Shown here one piece after another: positions 19,447-27,696 of a stretch of 64,000 bases of DNA. The DNA is from Cellulomonas cellasea. Its GTDB lineage: Bacteria > Actinomycetota > Actinomycetes > Actinomycetales > Cellulomonadaceae. The notes beneath the pieces were generated by a model, which saw only the letters and a program-made list of their open reading frames with translations, was not told where the DNA came from and ran no database searches. The DNA lies in contig NZ_BJLR01000001.1 in assembly GCF_006538745.1 (NCBI RefSeq), positions 1 to 64,000 of the forward strand, in the 5' to 3' direction. The translations under genes were made by a program, and so were the position numbers. Each line of letters starts with the position of its first letter. The stretch's first letter is position 1.

Positions 19447-19943
19447 GCGGCACCCAGCCCGAACGTCGCGGCGAGCCGCAGCAGCGCGATCTCGACGAGC
19501 TGCTCGCCGACGACCCGGCGCTCCGTGCGGTCGTCGAGCACGAGGCGTCGGCGGAGCTCGGCGAGGATCTCGGCGCGCGAGCGCCCCGCGGCGCGGATCA
19601 GGAACACCCGCCCGAATCGCTTCTCGTACGCCGCGTTGCCGTCGGCGACCGCGCGGGCGAGCGCCGGGTCGTCCGCGTCGGCCGAGGACTGCTCGCGGCG
19701 GCTGAACGCCTGCGCCGCCCCGTCGCCCGCGGGTCGCTCACCGATCCGCGGGTGGTGCGCGAGCGCCTCGTCGATCTCGGCGCCGCTGAGCGGGGTCCCG
19801 GCGGCGCGGGCGGCCGCGAGCAGCGCCTCGAGCGACCCGTACGGCGCGCCCGCCGCGACGTCGTCGACCCACCGCCCCACGGCGAGGCTCGCGGTGAGCG
19901 CCTCGCGCAGGCGTGCCTCCGGCACGTCGATCATGGTCGTCAT
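19443..19943 (-). CDS. uraD: 2-oxo-4-hydroxy-4-carboxy-5-ureidoimidazoline (OHCU) decarboxylase
   Basis: Decarboxylates OHCU to S-allantoin, completing urate oxidation. The 166-residue alpha-helical protein contains the catalytic His in ALAHHPRIGERP, the SRREQSSADADDPALARAVADGNAAYEKRFGRVFLIRAAGRS segment and LRRRLVLDDRTERRVVGEQLVEIALLRL, all characteristic. Start ATG 19943 gives MTTMIDVP; ATG 19934 (MIDVP) is equally possible. The start region shares a CATG with the opposite-strand MocA-like gene (ATG 19942), leaving no room for separate leaders, so its promoter must lie within that gene or the transcript comes from further upstream. Confidence 0.9.
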   Translation of the reverse strand: MTTMIDVPEARLREALTASLAVGRWVDDVAAGAPYGSLEALLAAARAAGTPLSGAEIDEALAHHPRIGERPAGDGAAQAFSRREQSSADADDPALARAVADGNAAYEKRFGRVFLIRAAGRSRAEILAELRRRLVLDDRTERRVVGEQLVEIALLRLAATFGLGAA

Positions 19944-20598
19944 GACGTCACCGATCCTCTCGGGGCTCGTGCTCGCGGCCGGTGCCGGGAGCCGGTTCGG
20001 CGGCCCGAAGGCCCTCGCCCGCACCGCCGGCGGCGCGCCGTGGGTCGCGCGCGCCGTGCACGTGCTGCTCGACGGCGGGTGCGACCGGGTCGTGGTGGTG
20101 CTCGGCGCGGGGGCGGACGCCGCGCGCGGCCTCGTGCCCGGCGACGCGCGCGTGTCGGTCGTCGTCGCGGACGACTGGGCGTCCGGCGTCTCGGCGTCGC
20201 TGCGCGCAGGGCTCGTGGCGTGCGGCGGCGACGCGGCCGGGACTGACGCGGCCGCGGCCGACGGTGCGGCCGGGACGGACGCAGCCGTGGGCGAGGGCGC
20301 CGAGGCACGTCCGTCCGGCGCCGCGCTCGTGACGCTCGTCGACCTCCCCGGGCTGCCGGTCGAGGCCGTGCGCCGCGTCGCCCGACGGCCGTTCGACGAC
20401 CGGGTCCTGCGGCAGGCGGTGCACGGCGCGCGGCCCGGGCACCCGGTGCTGCTCGGGCGCGCGCACTGGCCCGCGCTGCTCGCGGGGCTCGGCGGCGACA
20501 GCGGTGCGCGCGCCTACCTCGCGGCGCACGGGGCCGAGCCGGTCGAGTGCGGCGACCTGTTCGACGGCGCGGACGTCGACCACCCGCCGCCCGGCTGA
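19942..20598 (+). CDS. MocA-like nucleotidyltransferase (molybdenum cofactor cytidylyltransferase family)
   Basis: A 218-residue GT-A-like nucleotidyltransferase. The N-terminal LVLAAGAGSRFGGPKALARTAGG is the NTP-binding loop of MobA/MocA proteins, and VTLVDLPGLPVEAVRRV supplies the metal-binding Asp region. RPGHPVLLGRAHWPAL and GDSGARAYL near the end fit MocA/YgfJ proteins that attach CMP or GMP to molybdopterin. With xanthine dehydrogenase and XdhC nearby it likely modifies or matures that enzyme's cofactor. An Ala/Asp/Gly-rich stretch (about residues 95-120) is an insertion. Start ATG 19942; ATG 19933 is also in frame. Confidence 0.8.
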   Translation: MTSPILSGLVLAAGAGSRFGGPKALARTAGGAPWVARAVHVLLDGGCDRVVVVLGAGADAARGLVPGDARVSVVVADDWASGVSASLRAGLVACGGDAAGTDAAAADGAAGTDAAVGEGAEARPSGAALVTLVDLPGLPVEAVRRVARRPFDDRVLRQAVHGARPGHPVLLGRAHWPALLAGLGGDSGARAYLAAHGAEPVECGDLFDGADVDHPPPG

Positions 20599-20615
20599 CC
20601 GGCGAGGTGCCGCCG

Positions 20616-21923
20616 TCACGCGGGCCGCTCCGCGAGCGCGAGGACCGCGGCGTGCAGCGCGTCGATCGTCGCGGCCACGTCCGCGCGCGTGACCGACTCG
20701 TCGGCGTGGTGGCTGATCCCGCCGGCGCACCGCACGAACAGCATCGCGACGTCGGTGACCGCCGCGACGGCCATCGTGTCGTGGCCCGCGACGCTGAACA
20801 GCTCCGGTGCGTCGGGGTCGCCGGTGGCCGCGACGCCCGCCCGCAGCGCGTCCTGCAGGCGCGGCGCGCAGTGCACCGCGGGCGCCTCGTGGGTCGGGAC
20901 GACCTGGAGGACGAGCCCGCGGTCGGCGGCGACCCGCTCGAGCTCGGCGCGCAGCACGTCCCAGGTCGTGTCCCGCTCCGCGTCGCTCGGCGCGCGCAGG
21001 TCGAGGCTGAACGTCGCGATGCCCGGGATCACGTTGACCGCCCCGGGGCTCGCCTCGATCCGGCCGACGGTCGCGGGGCAGCCCCGTGCGCGCGCGACCC
21101 GCTCGACCGTCAGGACCGCCTCGGCCGCTCCGGTCAGCGCGTCCCGGCGCCGGTGCCAGGGCGTCGCGCAGTGCCGCGCCTCGCCGGTCAGCGTGAGCTC
21201 GAACCGGCGCGCGGCCGCGATCGACGTCACGAGCCCGAGCGCCCGCCCGGCCTCCTCGAGCAGCGGGCCCTGCTCGATGTGCGCCTCGAGGTACCCGACC
21301 AGGCTGCCCGGCGCCCGGGCCGCCTCGGTGATCCGCGCGGGGTCGAGCCCGAACGCGCGCGCCGCGTCGGCGAGCGTCACCCCGTCCCGGTCGGTCAGCG
21401 CGCCCCACGCCGGGTCCCACGTGCCGGCGAGCGCGCGCGAGCCGAGCAGGGTGGTGCCGAACCTCGTCCCCTCCTCGTCGCCGAACGCGACGACCTCGAG
21501 CGCGAACGGGAGCGTCCCGGGGGCGACCCGCGCCGCGACCGCGACCGCGGCGAGCACCCCGAGGATCCCGTCGTACCGCCCGGCCCCGGGGACGGTGTCG
21601 AGGTGCGAGCCGAGCAGCAGCGCCGGGAGCCCGTCGCGCTCGCCCTCGAGCCGGCCGCACAGGTTGCCGGCCGCGTCCTGCCAGGTCCGCAACCCGGCGT
21701 CGCGCATCCAGGCGCCGACCACCTCGTGGACGCGCGCGTGCTCGGGCGAGAGGTAGACGCGCTCGATGCCGGTGGGGCTCGCGCTGTGCGTGGCGAGGAC
21801 GTCGGCCCGGTCGAGCAGCAGGTCCGCCTCGGCGAGCGACCCGGCGCGCACCCCGGGCGCGGAGGCGTCGACCGGCGCGGCGGGCTCGGCCCGCTCGTGG
21901 GCCACGGCCCGCCCCGCGCTCAC
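20616..21923 (-). CDS. allC: Allantoate amidohydrolase (M20-type Zn hydrolase)
   Basis: Hydrolyses allantoate to ureidoglycine, CO2 and ammonia. The 435-residue protein has the metal-site motifs GSHLDTVPGAGRYDGILGV, VVAFGDEEGTRFGTTLLGSRALAG and HIEQGPLLEEAGRALG, and the C-terminal FVRCAGGISHHADESV. It belongs to the AllC/hydantoinase-carbamoylase group; the neighbouring allantoinase and aminotransferase point to allantoate. The substrate-contact loop, normally HAGTTPM, reads HCATPW, one residue shorter but with the His retained. GTG 21923 overlaps the upstream stop (GTGA). The first 20 residues are an Ala-rich extension. Confidence 0.85.
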   Translation of the reverse strand: MSAGRAVAHERAEPAAPVDASAPGVRAGSLAEADLLLDRADVLATHSASPTGIERVYLSPEHARVHEVVGAWMRDAGLRTWQDAAGNLCGRLEGERDGLPALLLGSHLDTVPGAGRYDGILGVLAAVAVAARVAPGTLPFALEVVAFGDEEGTRFGTTLLGSRALAGTWDPAWGALTDRDGVTLADAARAFGLDPARITEAARAPGSLVGYLEAHIEQGPLLEEAGRALGLVTSIAAARRFELTLTGEARHCATPWHRRRDALTGAAEAVLTVERVARARGCPATVGRIEASPGAVNVIPGIATFSLDLRAPSDAERDTTWDVLRAELERVAADRGLVLQVVPTHEAPAVHCAPRLQDALRAGVAATGDPDAPELFSVAGHDTMAVAAVTDVAMLFVRCAGGISHHADESVTRADVAATIDALHAAVLALAERPA

Positions 21924-23152
21924 GCCGCCTCCTGCGTGTACGACCCGAGCGCGCCCGCGACGCCGCCGCCGGTCGGCACCGCGACGCCCGCGCGCCGCAG
22001 CACGTCCTCGAGCGCGACGAGCGTGGTCAGCACCGCGTCGCGCCGCGCGTTGTGCCCCATGGTCCCCACGCGCCAGATCCGCCCGTGCAGCGGCCCGAAC
22101 GAGGTGCCGATCTCGATGCCGTAGTCGCGCAGGAACGTCCCGCGCACGCCCTCCCCGTCGACCCCGTCGGGGATCTCGACGCCCACGACGTTCGCCATGC
22201 GCACGGACTGGTCGCCGAACAGCGTGAGCCCGAGCCCGCGGAGCCCGGCGGCCATCGCCGCGCCGTGGCGCCGGTGCCGGTCGACCGCCGCGTCGAGCCC
22301 CTCCTCGAGCAGGATCCGGGCGCACTCGCGCGCGCCGTAGAGCATCGTCGTGGCCTCGGTGTGGTGGTTGAGCCGTCGCTCGCCCCAGTAGTCGAGGATC
22401 ATCGCGAGGTCGAGGTAGTTGGACCGGATCCGGCTCGCGGGCAGGACCTCCTCGTCGCGGTCGTCGCGCAGCCCCGCCTCGATGCTGCGGCGGCCGTCGA
22501 GCACCGCGACCGCGGCCGGCGAGAGCGTGACCGGCGCGCTGCCCGACGGGCCCCCGAGGCACTTCTGCAGCCCGGCTGTCGCGACGTCGACGCCCCACGC
22601 GTCGACCTCGACCGGGTTGCCGCCGAGCGAGGCGGTCACGTCGGCGTAGAGCAGCGCGCCGTGCCGGGCGCAGATCGCGCCGAGCTCGTCGAGCGGTTGC
22701 GCGAGGGTCGTCGAGGTGTCGCCGTGCACGATCGCGACGAGCTTCGGGCGGACCGCCGCGACCGCCTCCTCGAGCTCGCGCGCCGTGAAGACGGTCCCCC
22801 ACGGGACCTCACGGACGTGCACCTCGGCGCCGCACCGCTCGGCGATCTCGCGCAGCAGGTGCCCGAAGCGCCCGAACACCGGCACCAGCACGCGGTCGCC
22901 CGGCTCGAGCAGCGACACGAGCGCCGCCTCGATGCCCGCGCGCGACGTGCCGTCGACGAGCAGCGTCGCCTCGTTCGCGGTGCGGAACACCGCGCGGTAC
23001 AGCGCCATGGTCTCGGTCATGTACCCGGTCATGACGGGGTCGTACTGCCCGACGAGCTGTGCCGACATCGCCCGCAGCACGCGCGGGTCCGCGTTGACCG
23101 GCCCGGGCCCCATGAGCAGGCGCGGCGGCGGGTCGATCGGCAGGCCGGTCAT
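21920..23152 (-). CDS. pucG: (S)-ureidoglycine-glyoxylate aminotransferase
   Basis: PLP-dependent class V aminotransferase (410 residues) transferring the amino group of ureidoglycine to glyoxylate, giving oxalurate and glycine. Family markers are LLMGPGPVNADPRVLRAMS near the start, FGRFGHLLREIAERCGA, VHGDTSTTLAQPLDELG, YADVTASLGGNP and the PLP lysine in TAGLQKCLGGPSG. It resembles alanine-glyoxylate and serine-glyoxylate aminotransferases, but coupling to allC supports the PucG assignment. It lies 57 bases downstream of the amidase and overlaps allC by GTGA. Normal length, no defects. Confidence 0.85.
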   Translation of the reverse strand: MTGLPIDPPPRLLMGPGPVNADPRVLRAMSAQLVGQYDPVMTGYMTETMALYRAVFRTANEATLLVDGTSRAGIEAALVSLLEPGDRVLVPVFGRFGHLLREIAERCGAEVHVREVPWGTVFTARELEEAVAAVRPKLVAIVHGDTSTTLAQPLDELGAICARHGALLYADVTASLGGNPVEVDAWGVDVATAGLQKCLGGPSGSAPVTLSPAAVAVLDGRRSIEAGLRDDRDEEVLPASRIRSNYLDLAMILDYWGERRLNHHTEATTMLYGARECARILLEEGLDAAVDRHRRHGAAMAAGLRGLGLTLFGDQSVRMANVVGVEIPDGVDGEGVRGTFLRDYGIEIGTSFGPLHGRIWRVGTMGHNARRDAVLTTLVALEDVLRRAGVAVPTGGGVAGALGSYTQEAA

Positions 23153-23209
23153 GGGCGCCTCCGCGGCGGCTCGGTCAGGTCGGGTGGCCGACGGTACGGA
23201 CCCGGCGTT

Positions 23210-24640
23210 TCACGAGCGTTTCGCCGCGGGCGGCCCGACGGTGCCGAGCTCCTCGGCCCACCGCGCGCCGAGACCGACGAGCGCCCGGTCGCTGCCCCGT
23301 GGCCCGACGAGGCACAGCCCGACCGGCGCGAGCGCCCAGGACCCCGACCGCTCGACGCCCAGGACCGGCACGCTGAGCGCCGGGCGGCCCGTGAGCCCCG
23401 CGACGCACGTCAGGCGCATCGTGGCGGTGCGCACCCGCTCGTCGTCCGCCCCGCCACCGGCGCGCGGCGGGGCGGCGGACGACGCGGACGGCAGCAGGAG
23501 CACCCGGTCCCCGAGCACGGCCTCGACCCGCCGGGCCGCGGCGACCGCCGTACCCGGCGCCGGGGGCGTGATGGTCGACGCCCAGCGGAACCGGGCCGCG
23601 ACGTCGGCCCCGAGCGCGTCGGGGTTCCGGGTGAGCCAGTCCCCGTGCGTGCGCCACGCCTGCGCCGCCTGCACCGCGCGGAACACCCCCAGCAGGTCGT
23701 CCGCGACGGGCAGCCCGACCACGGCGAGGTCCTCGAGCAGCCCGGCCGCCGCGAGGCACGACAGCGCGTGGTCGAACGCGGCGCGCACGCCGGGCTCTGC
23801 CTCGGCGAGCAGGCCGGGCGCGACGGCGAACCCGCGGACCGGCCGCCCCGGCACCGGCCCGCCGTCACCTCGCACGCCACCGACTCGCACGCCGTCGCCT
23901 CGCACGCCGTCGTCCGCCACGCGGTCGTCCGCCACGCCGTCGTCCCCCACGGCGTCGTCCCGCGCGCCGCAGCCGCCGCCCACCCCCAGGCTCGCGTCCG
24001 CGGCGGCGGCGAGCGTGCGGGCGTCGCGGGTCAGCCACCCGACCGTGTCGAACGCGGGCGCCAGCGGTACGAGCCCGGCGGCGGGGACGCTGCCGTGCGT
24101 CGTGCGCAGCCCCCACAGCCCCTGGTAGGACGCGGGCACGCGCACCGAGCCGCCGGTGTCGGTCCCGAGCCCGATCGTGGCCTCCCCGAGCGCGACCGCC
24201 GCGGCGGGGCCGCTCGACGAGCCGCCCGGGAGCCCGTCGGGCACGGCCGGGTTCGGCGGTGTGCCGTGGTGCGGGTTGCGCCCCGCGAGGCTGTACGCGA
24301 GCTCGTCGGTGCGCGCGATGCCCCGTACGTCCGCGCCGGCGTCGAGCAGCAGCCGCACCGCGTCGGCGTGCGCCGGGGCGGGCCCCTGCTGCGCGAGGAA
24401 CGCGGGCACGCCGGCGCCGACCCGGTGACCGGCGACCGCGAACAGGTCCTTGACCGCGACGCTCTCGCCCCGCAGCGGCCCGTCCGCCGTGCCCGCGACG
24501 AGCGGGTCCCCGACGACGCGCCACACCGTCGGGTCGACGGCCTCCGTCCCTCCCGGCTCACGTCCGGCCGGCTCACCCACGCCGCGCCCGCCTCCCGGCT
24601 CACGCCCGCCGGCGCCGCCCGCGCCGCGCACCCCGCCCAC
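23210..24640 (-). CDS. Amidase signature family protein with in-frame pentapeptide minisatellite
   Basis: Serine amidase of 476 residues. The Ser-cisSer-Lys triad is present: Lys64 (VAVKDLF), Ser141 (PGGSSSGPAAA) and Ser165 (DTGGSVRVPASYQG), with the usual 24-residue spacing between the serines. Between the catalytic core and the C-terminal half a tandem array of five-residue units (VRGDG-like) is inserted; see the repeat at 23861-23965. Substrate unknown. In this position it could release ammonia from oxalurate, allophanate or a similar purine-derived amide, or from an unrelated amide. GTG 24640 starts one base after the formamidase stop, so they form one transcription unit; the first 35 residues are Gly/Arg rich and the true start may be later. 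Confidence 0.8.
   Translation of the reverse strand: MGGVRGAGGAGGREPGGGRGVGEPAGREPGGTEAVDPTVWRVVGDPLVAGTADGPLRGESVAVKDLFAVAGHRVGAGVPAFLAQQGPAPAHADAVRLLLDAGADVRGIARTDELAYSLAGRNPHHGTPPNPAVPDGLPGGSSSGPAAAVALGEATIGLGTDTGGSVRVPASYQGLWGLRTTHGSVPAAGLVPLAPAFDTVGWLTRDARTLAAAADASLGVGGGCGARDDAVGDDGVADDRVADDGVRGDGVRVGGVRGDGGPVPGRPVRGFAVAPGLLAEAEPGVRAAFDHALSCLAAAGLLEDLAVVGLPVADDLLGVFRAVQAAQAWRTHGDWLTRNPDALGADVAARFRWASTITPPAPGTAVAAARRVEAVLGDRVLLLPSASSAAPPRAGGGADDERVRTATMRLTCVAGLTGRPALSVPVLGVERSGSWALAPVGLCLVGPRGSDRALVGLGARWAEELGTVGPPAAKRS
23861..23965. repeat. Seven 15-bp tandem repeats inside the amidase gene
   Basis: Seven consecutive 15-base units, for example GCCGTCGCCTCGCAC (23891-23905) and GCCGTCGTCCGCCAC (23906-23920). 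On the coding (minus) strand each unit gives a pentapeptide of V/(R,A,G)/G-or-D/D/G type. The phase is a multiple of three, so copy-number change would not shift the frame. Confidence 0.85.
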
Positions 24641-24641
24641 C

Positions 24642-25736
24642 TCAGCGCTCCAGGTCCGCGACGCGGATGCGCGCGTGCACGCCCTTGACCCGGTCGACGA
24701 CCTGCGAGATGTCGAAGTCCGTCGCGGCGCTCAGGTACGCGTAGGCGTGCTCGGGGTCCATCCCGAACCGCGCCCCGAGCAGCGAGACCGCGGCGCGCAC
24801 GCACCGGGCGACCGCGACGTCGAGGTCGGGGTCGAGCCCGGTCGGCACGAGGTGCTCGGCGGTCTGCCCGAGCGGCCCGTCGAGCGGCCCGAACCGCGCG
24901 AGCGCCTCGGCCGCGGGCACCACGTCGAACCGGACGGTCACGCGCAGCGACGCCTCGAGCGCGGTGAGCGCGACCTCGCCGTCGCCCTGCGCGAGGTGCG
25001 GGTCCCCCACGTACGCGAGCGCGCCGGGCACCTGGACCGGCAGGTAGAGCGTGCTGCCGACGGTGAGCAGGTTGATGTCGACGTTGCCCCCGTGCGCGCC
25101 GGGCGGGACGGAGTGCGGGCGCTCGTCCCCGGCGACCGCGACGCCCATGATCCCCAGGAACGGCGCGAGCGGGAACCGCACGTCGCGGGGCCCGCCGGCG
25201 GTGCGCGCCATGACGCCGACGTCCGCCCCGTCGACCGTCTCGACGCCCGCGAACACGCTCACGTTCCCGGGTCCGCGCGGGTACTCGCCCGGCAGCGCGC
25301 CGCGGCCGTGCCGGTTCGAGATCACGCCGTACGGCACGCGCGGCAGCGCCTCGACGAGCGTCATCGCGAGCAGGTCCCCGGGGAGCGCCCCGCGCACGTG
25401 CACCGGGCCGGTCACGACGTGCGGCCCGTCGGCCTCGGGGTCGCGCGGGTGCGCGCCCGCCGCGAGCGCGACGGCGTCGGCCAGCACGTCGGCCGGAACG
25501 ACGCCGTGCGAGCCGAAGAAGGCGACCGGGTCGCGCCCCTGGTCCTCGAGCACGCCCTCGTGGCTGAGGGTGTCGATCGTCACCTCGGTGCCCGCGTCGA
25601 CGGTGAGGACGGGGTCGTCGGCGGCGCACGGGAGGCGGCCCCAGAACGCCGCCGCGGGGTCGGTGGGCAGGTAGTGGTCACCGCGCACCGGTCCGGCACC
25701 GGGCTGGAGCACGCGCGGGCGGGTCGGTCCGGGCAC
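24642..25736 (-). CDS. Acetamidase/formamidase family protein
   Basis: A 364-residue FmdA/AmdA-type amidohydrolase, which releases ammonia from formamide or acetamide. Hallmarks: VDAGTEVTIDTLSHEG near the N-terminus, GPVHVRGALPGDLLAMTLVEALPR, GVISNRHGRGALPGEYP, PLAPFLGIMGVA, and PPGAHGGNVDINLLTVGSTLYLPVQVPGALAYVGDPHLAQGDGEV with the metal-binding Asp/Glu/His residues. Start GTG 25736 was preferred over GTG 25742 because GGAAGG lies about seven bases before it. It heads the minus-strand amidase-pucG-allC unit, consistent with nitrogen scavenging. About 200 bases separate it from the divergent stealth gene; I saw no clear GlnR box there. Confidence 0.87.
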   Translation of the reverse strand: MPGPTRPRVLQPGAGPVRGDHYLPTDPAAAFWGRLPCAADDPVLTVDAGTEVTIDTLSHEGVLEDQGRDPVAFFGSHGVVPADVLADAVALAAGAHPRDPEADGPHVVTGPVHVRGALPGDLLAMTLVEALPRVPYGVISNRHGRGALPGEYPRGPGNVSVFAGVETVDGADVGVMARTAGGPRDVRFPLAPFLGIMGVAVAGDERPHSVPPGAHGGNVDINLLTVGSTLYLPVQVPGALAYVGDPHLAQGDGEVALTALEASLRVTVRFDVVPAAEALARFGPLDGPLGQTAEHLVPTGLDPDLDVAVARCVRAAVSLLGARFGMDPEHAYAYLSAATDFDISQVVDRVKGVHARIRVADLER

Positions 25737-25934
25737 GGTCACCCCTTCCGTCGAGGTCAGGGCGGTGAGGGTACCGACCGCAGATGTCCGGCAGATCTCT
25801 CGCCGTGGGGGTCCGGACGGCGTACGCTCTGCCCACTGCCCCCCGACGACGCTGCAGCACGCTCTGCGCGTCCTCGCGCGAGGTGCCCCGGCGCCGTCCC
25901 CACCGCCGACCACCTGGGAACCGCCATCACCACC

Positions 25935-27515
25935 TTGCCTGCGGACCTCGCCGCCTACGCCGCCCCCCTGACGTCGAGCTCGACGCTCCCCCCGGCCGCC
26001 GAGCCGGGAGCGCACCTGCTCCAACGCGACGACGTCCTGCTCGTCAAGGGCAGGTACACGCTCGCGAACCGCACGCTCACGCCGCACGAGGCGACGGTCG
26101 CCGACCTGCTGTTCGTGCGCGAGGTGCTGGAGAGCGCGGGCGTCGACCACCTCCTGGTGCGCGGCAACGGGGCCCGCCCCGTGATCGCGGTCGACTGGGC
26201 GGACCGGTCCGCGCTGCGCGAGGCCCTCACCCGGGCGTGCGCCGACGAGCCGTTCTACGTGCGCGCGGCCGACGCGACGAAGCCGAAGGCGCGCCTGGTG
26301 GCGACCGGCGGCCTGCACGCGACCCCGAAGGCGCGGGTCCTGCGGGTGTACCGGCCGCGGATCGAGCCCGTCGGCGGCCTGCGCTACGGCGCCGACGAGG
26401 CCGTGCAGATCGAGCTGTGGCAGCACGGGCCCGACGAGGTCGTGCTCCCCGCCGAGAACTCCCTGACCCGCCGCACCGTGCACGTCGACGAGCTGACGCG
26501 CGGCACGGTCGAGCGCTACGGGCGCACGTGGTCGACGATCGAGCACATGTTCACCGACCACGCGTCGGACCTGCCGTTCGAGATCGACATGGTGTTCTCG
26601 TGGGTCGACGGGACGTCGACGGCGTTCCAGAAGGCCCGTGCGGCCCGCATGAAGAGCTACGTGGTGGGCGAGGGCGACGACGCCCCGGCGCGCTACCGGC
26701 ACGTCGACGAGCTGCGGTACGCGCTGCGCTCGGTGCACATGTTCGCGCCGTGGGTCCGGCGGATCTTCGTCGCGACGGACTCCCCGAAGCCGGCGTGGCT
26801 CGCGGACCACCCGGGCGTGACGTTCGTCCGCAGCGAGGAGTTCTTCGTCGACCCCTCGGTGCTCCCGACGCACAACTCGCACGCGGTCGAGGCCCAGCTG
26901 CACCACATCCCCGGCCTGGCGGAGCACTTCCTGTACTCGAACGACGACATGTTCTTCGGCCGCCCGATCACCCCGGACCTGTTCTTCTCCCCGGGCGGCG
27001 TGACGAAGTTCGTGGAGGCGACGACGCGCATCGGCCTCGGCGGCAACGACCCCCGTCGCAGCGGCTTCGAGAACGCCGCGCGCGTCAACCGCGCGCTGCT
27101 GCTCGAGCGGTTCGGGCGCCTGACGACCCGGCACCTCGAGCACTCGGCGGCCCCGCTGCGGCGCAGCGTCCTCGACGAGATGGAGCGCGAGTTCGCCGAC
27201 CAGTTCGCCGCGACGGCCGCGAGCCGGTTCCGCTCCGCGACCGACATCTCGGTGACGAACTCGCTCTACCACTACTACGCGCTGATGAGCGGGCGCGCGG
27301 TGCAGACGACGGCCCGCACGAAGTACGTCGACACGACGTCCCGCACGGGGCTCGAGGCGATGAAGTCGCTGCTCGCGAAGCGCTCCACGGACATGTTCTG
27401 CCTCAACGACGGCAGCTTCCCGGAGATCGACGAGGACGTGCGGGCCCGGGCCGTCCGCGACTTCCTCGACCGGTACTTCCCGGTCGTCGCACCGTGGGAG
27501 AACGCCGACGCCTGA
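25935..27515 (+). CDS. Stealth-family sugar-phosphate transferase
   Basis: A 526-residue member of the stealth family, which transfers hexose-1-phosphates from UDP-sugars to build phosphodiester-linked capsule or wall polymers. All conserved regions are visible: CR1 IDMVFSWVDG (about residue 216), CR2 RYRHVDELRYALRSVHMFAPWVRRIFVATD, CR3 HNSHAVEAQLHHIPGLAEHFLYSNDDMFFGRP, and CR4 near the C-terminus with FCLND. The N-terminal 200 residues have no recognised domain but include a LLVKGRYT segment. No ATG or GTG lies in frame near the coding onset; TTG 25935 is my best start and is uncertain. It is single-gene, followed by a strong stem-loop. Confidence 0.83.
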   Translation: MPADLAAYAAPLTSSSTLPPAAEPGAHLLQRDDVLLVKGRYTLANRTLTPHEATVADLLFVREVLESAGVDHLLVRGNGARPVIAVDWADRSALREALTRACADEPFYVRAADATKPKARLVATGGLHATPKARVLRVYRPRIEPVGGLRYGADEAVQIELWQHGPDEVVLPAENSLTRRTVHVDELTRGTVERYGRTWSTIEHMFTDHASDLPFEIDMVFSWVDGTSTAFQKARAARMKSYVVGEGDDAPARYRHVDELRYALRSVHMFAPWVRRIFVATDSPKPAWLADHPGVTFVRSEEFFVDPSVLPTHNSHAVEAQLHHIPGLAEHFLYSNDDMFFGRPITPDLFFSPGGVTKFVEATTRIGLGGNDPRRSGFENAARVNRALLLERFGRLTTRHLEHSAAPLRRSVLDEMEREFADQFAATAASRFRSATDISVTNSLYHYYALMSGRAVQTTARTKYVDTTSRTGLEAMKSLLAKRSTDMFCLNDGSFPEIDEDVRARAVRDFLDRYFPVVAPWENADA

Positions 27516-27523
27516 CGCCGGAA

Positions 27524-27562
27524 CCTGAGGCGCCGGGGCCGGTCCGGTCCCGGCGCCTCAGG
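27524..27562. terminator. 14-bp perfect stem-loop after the stealth gene
   Basis: CCTGAGGCGCCGGG (27524-27537) pairs perfectly with CCCGGCGCCTCAGG (27549-27562) around an 11-base loop, nine bases after the stop. No U-tract, as is common in high-GC actinobacteria. Confidence 0.75.
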
Positions 27563-27644
27563 ACCACGGACGGGTGACCGATCGGATGGACAGCGGCGCG
27601 CCTCGCCCCGGGTGCCGCTCGTTCGACCATCGTTCATGCTGGAG

Positions 27645-27672
27645 CGGTCGGATGGAGTTGACCGTCCGACCG
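27645..27672. promoter_or_regulatory. Inverted repeat before the metallophosphoesterase gene
   Basis: CGGTCGGA (27645-27652) and TCCGACCG (27665-27672) form an 8-bp dyad with a 12-base centre, 25-52 bases upstream of ATG 27697. A related half, CGATCGGATGGA, occurs at about 27580-27591. It could be an operator or a leader hairpin. Confidence 0.4.
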
Positions 27673-27696
27673 TCGTCCCCGGTGAGAGAAAGCGTC

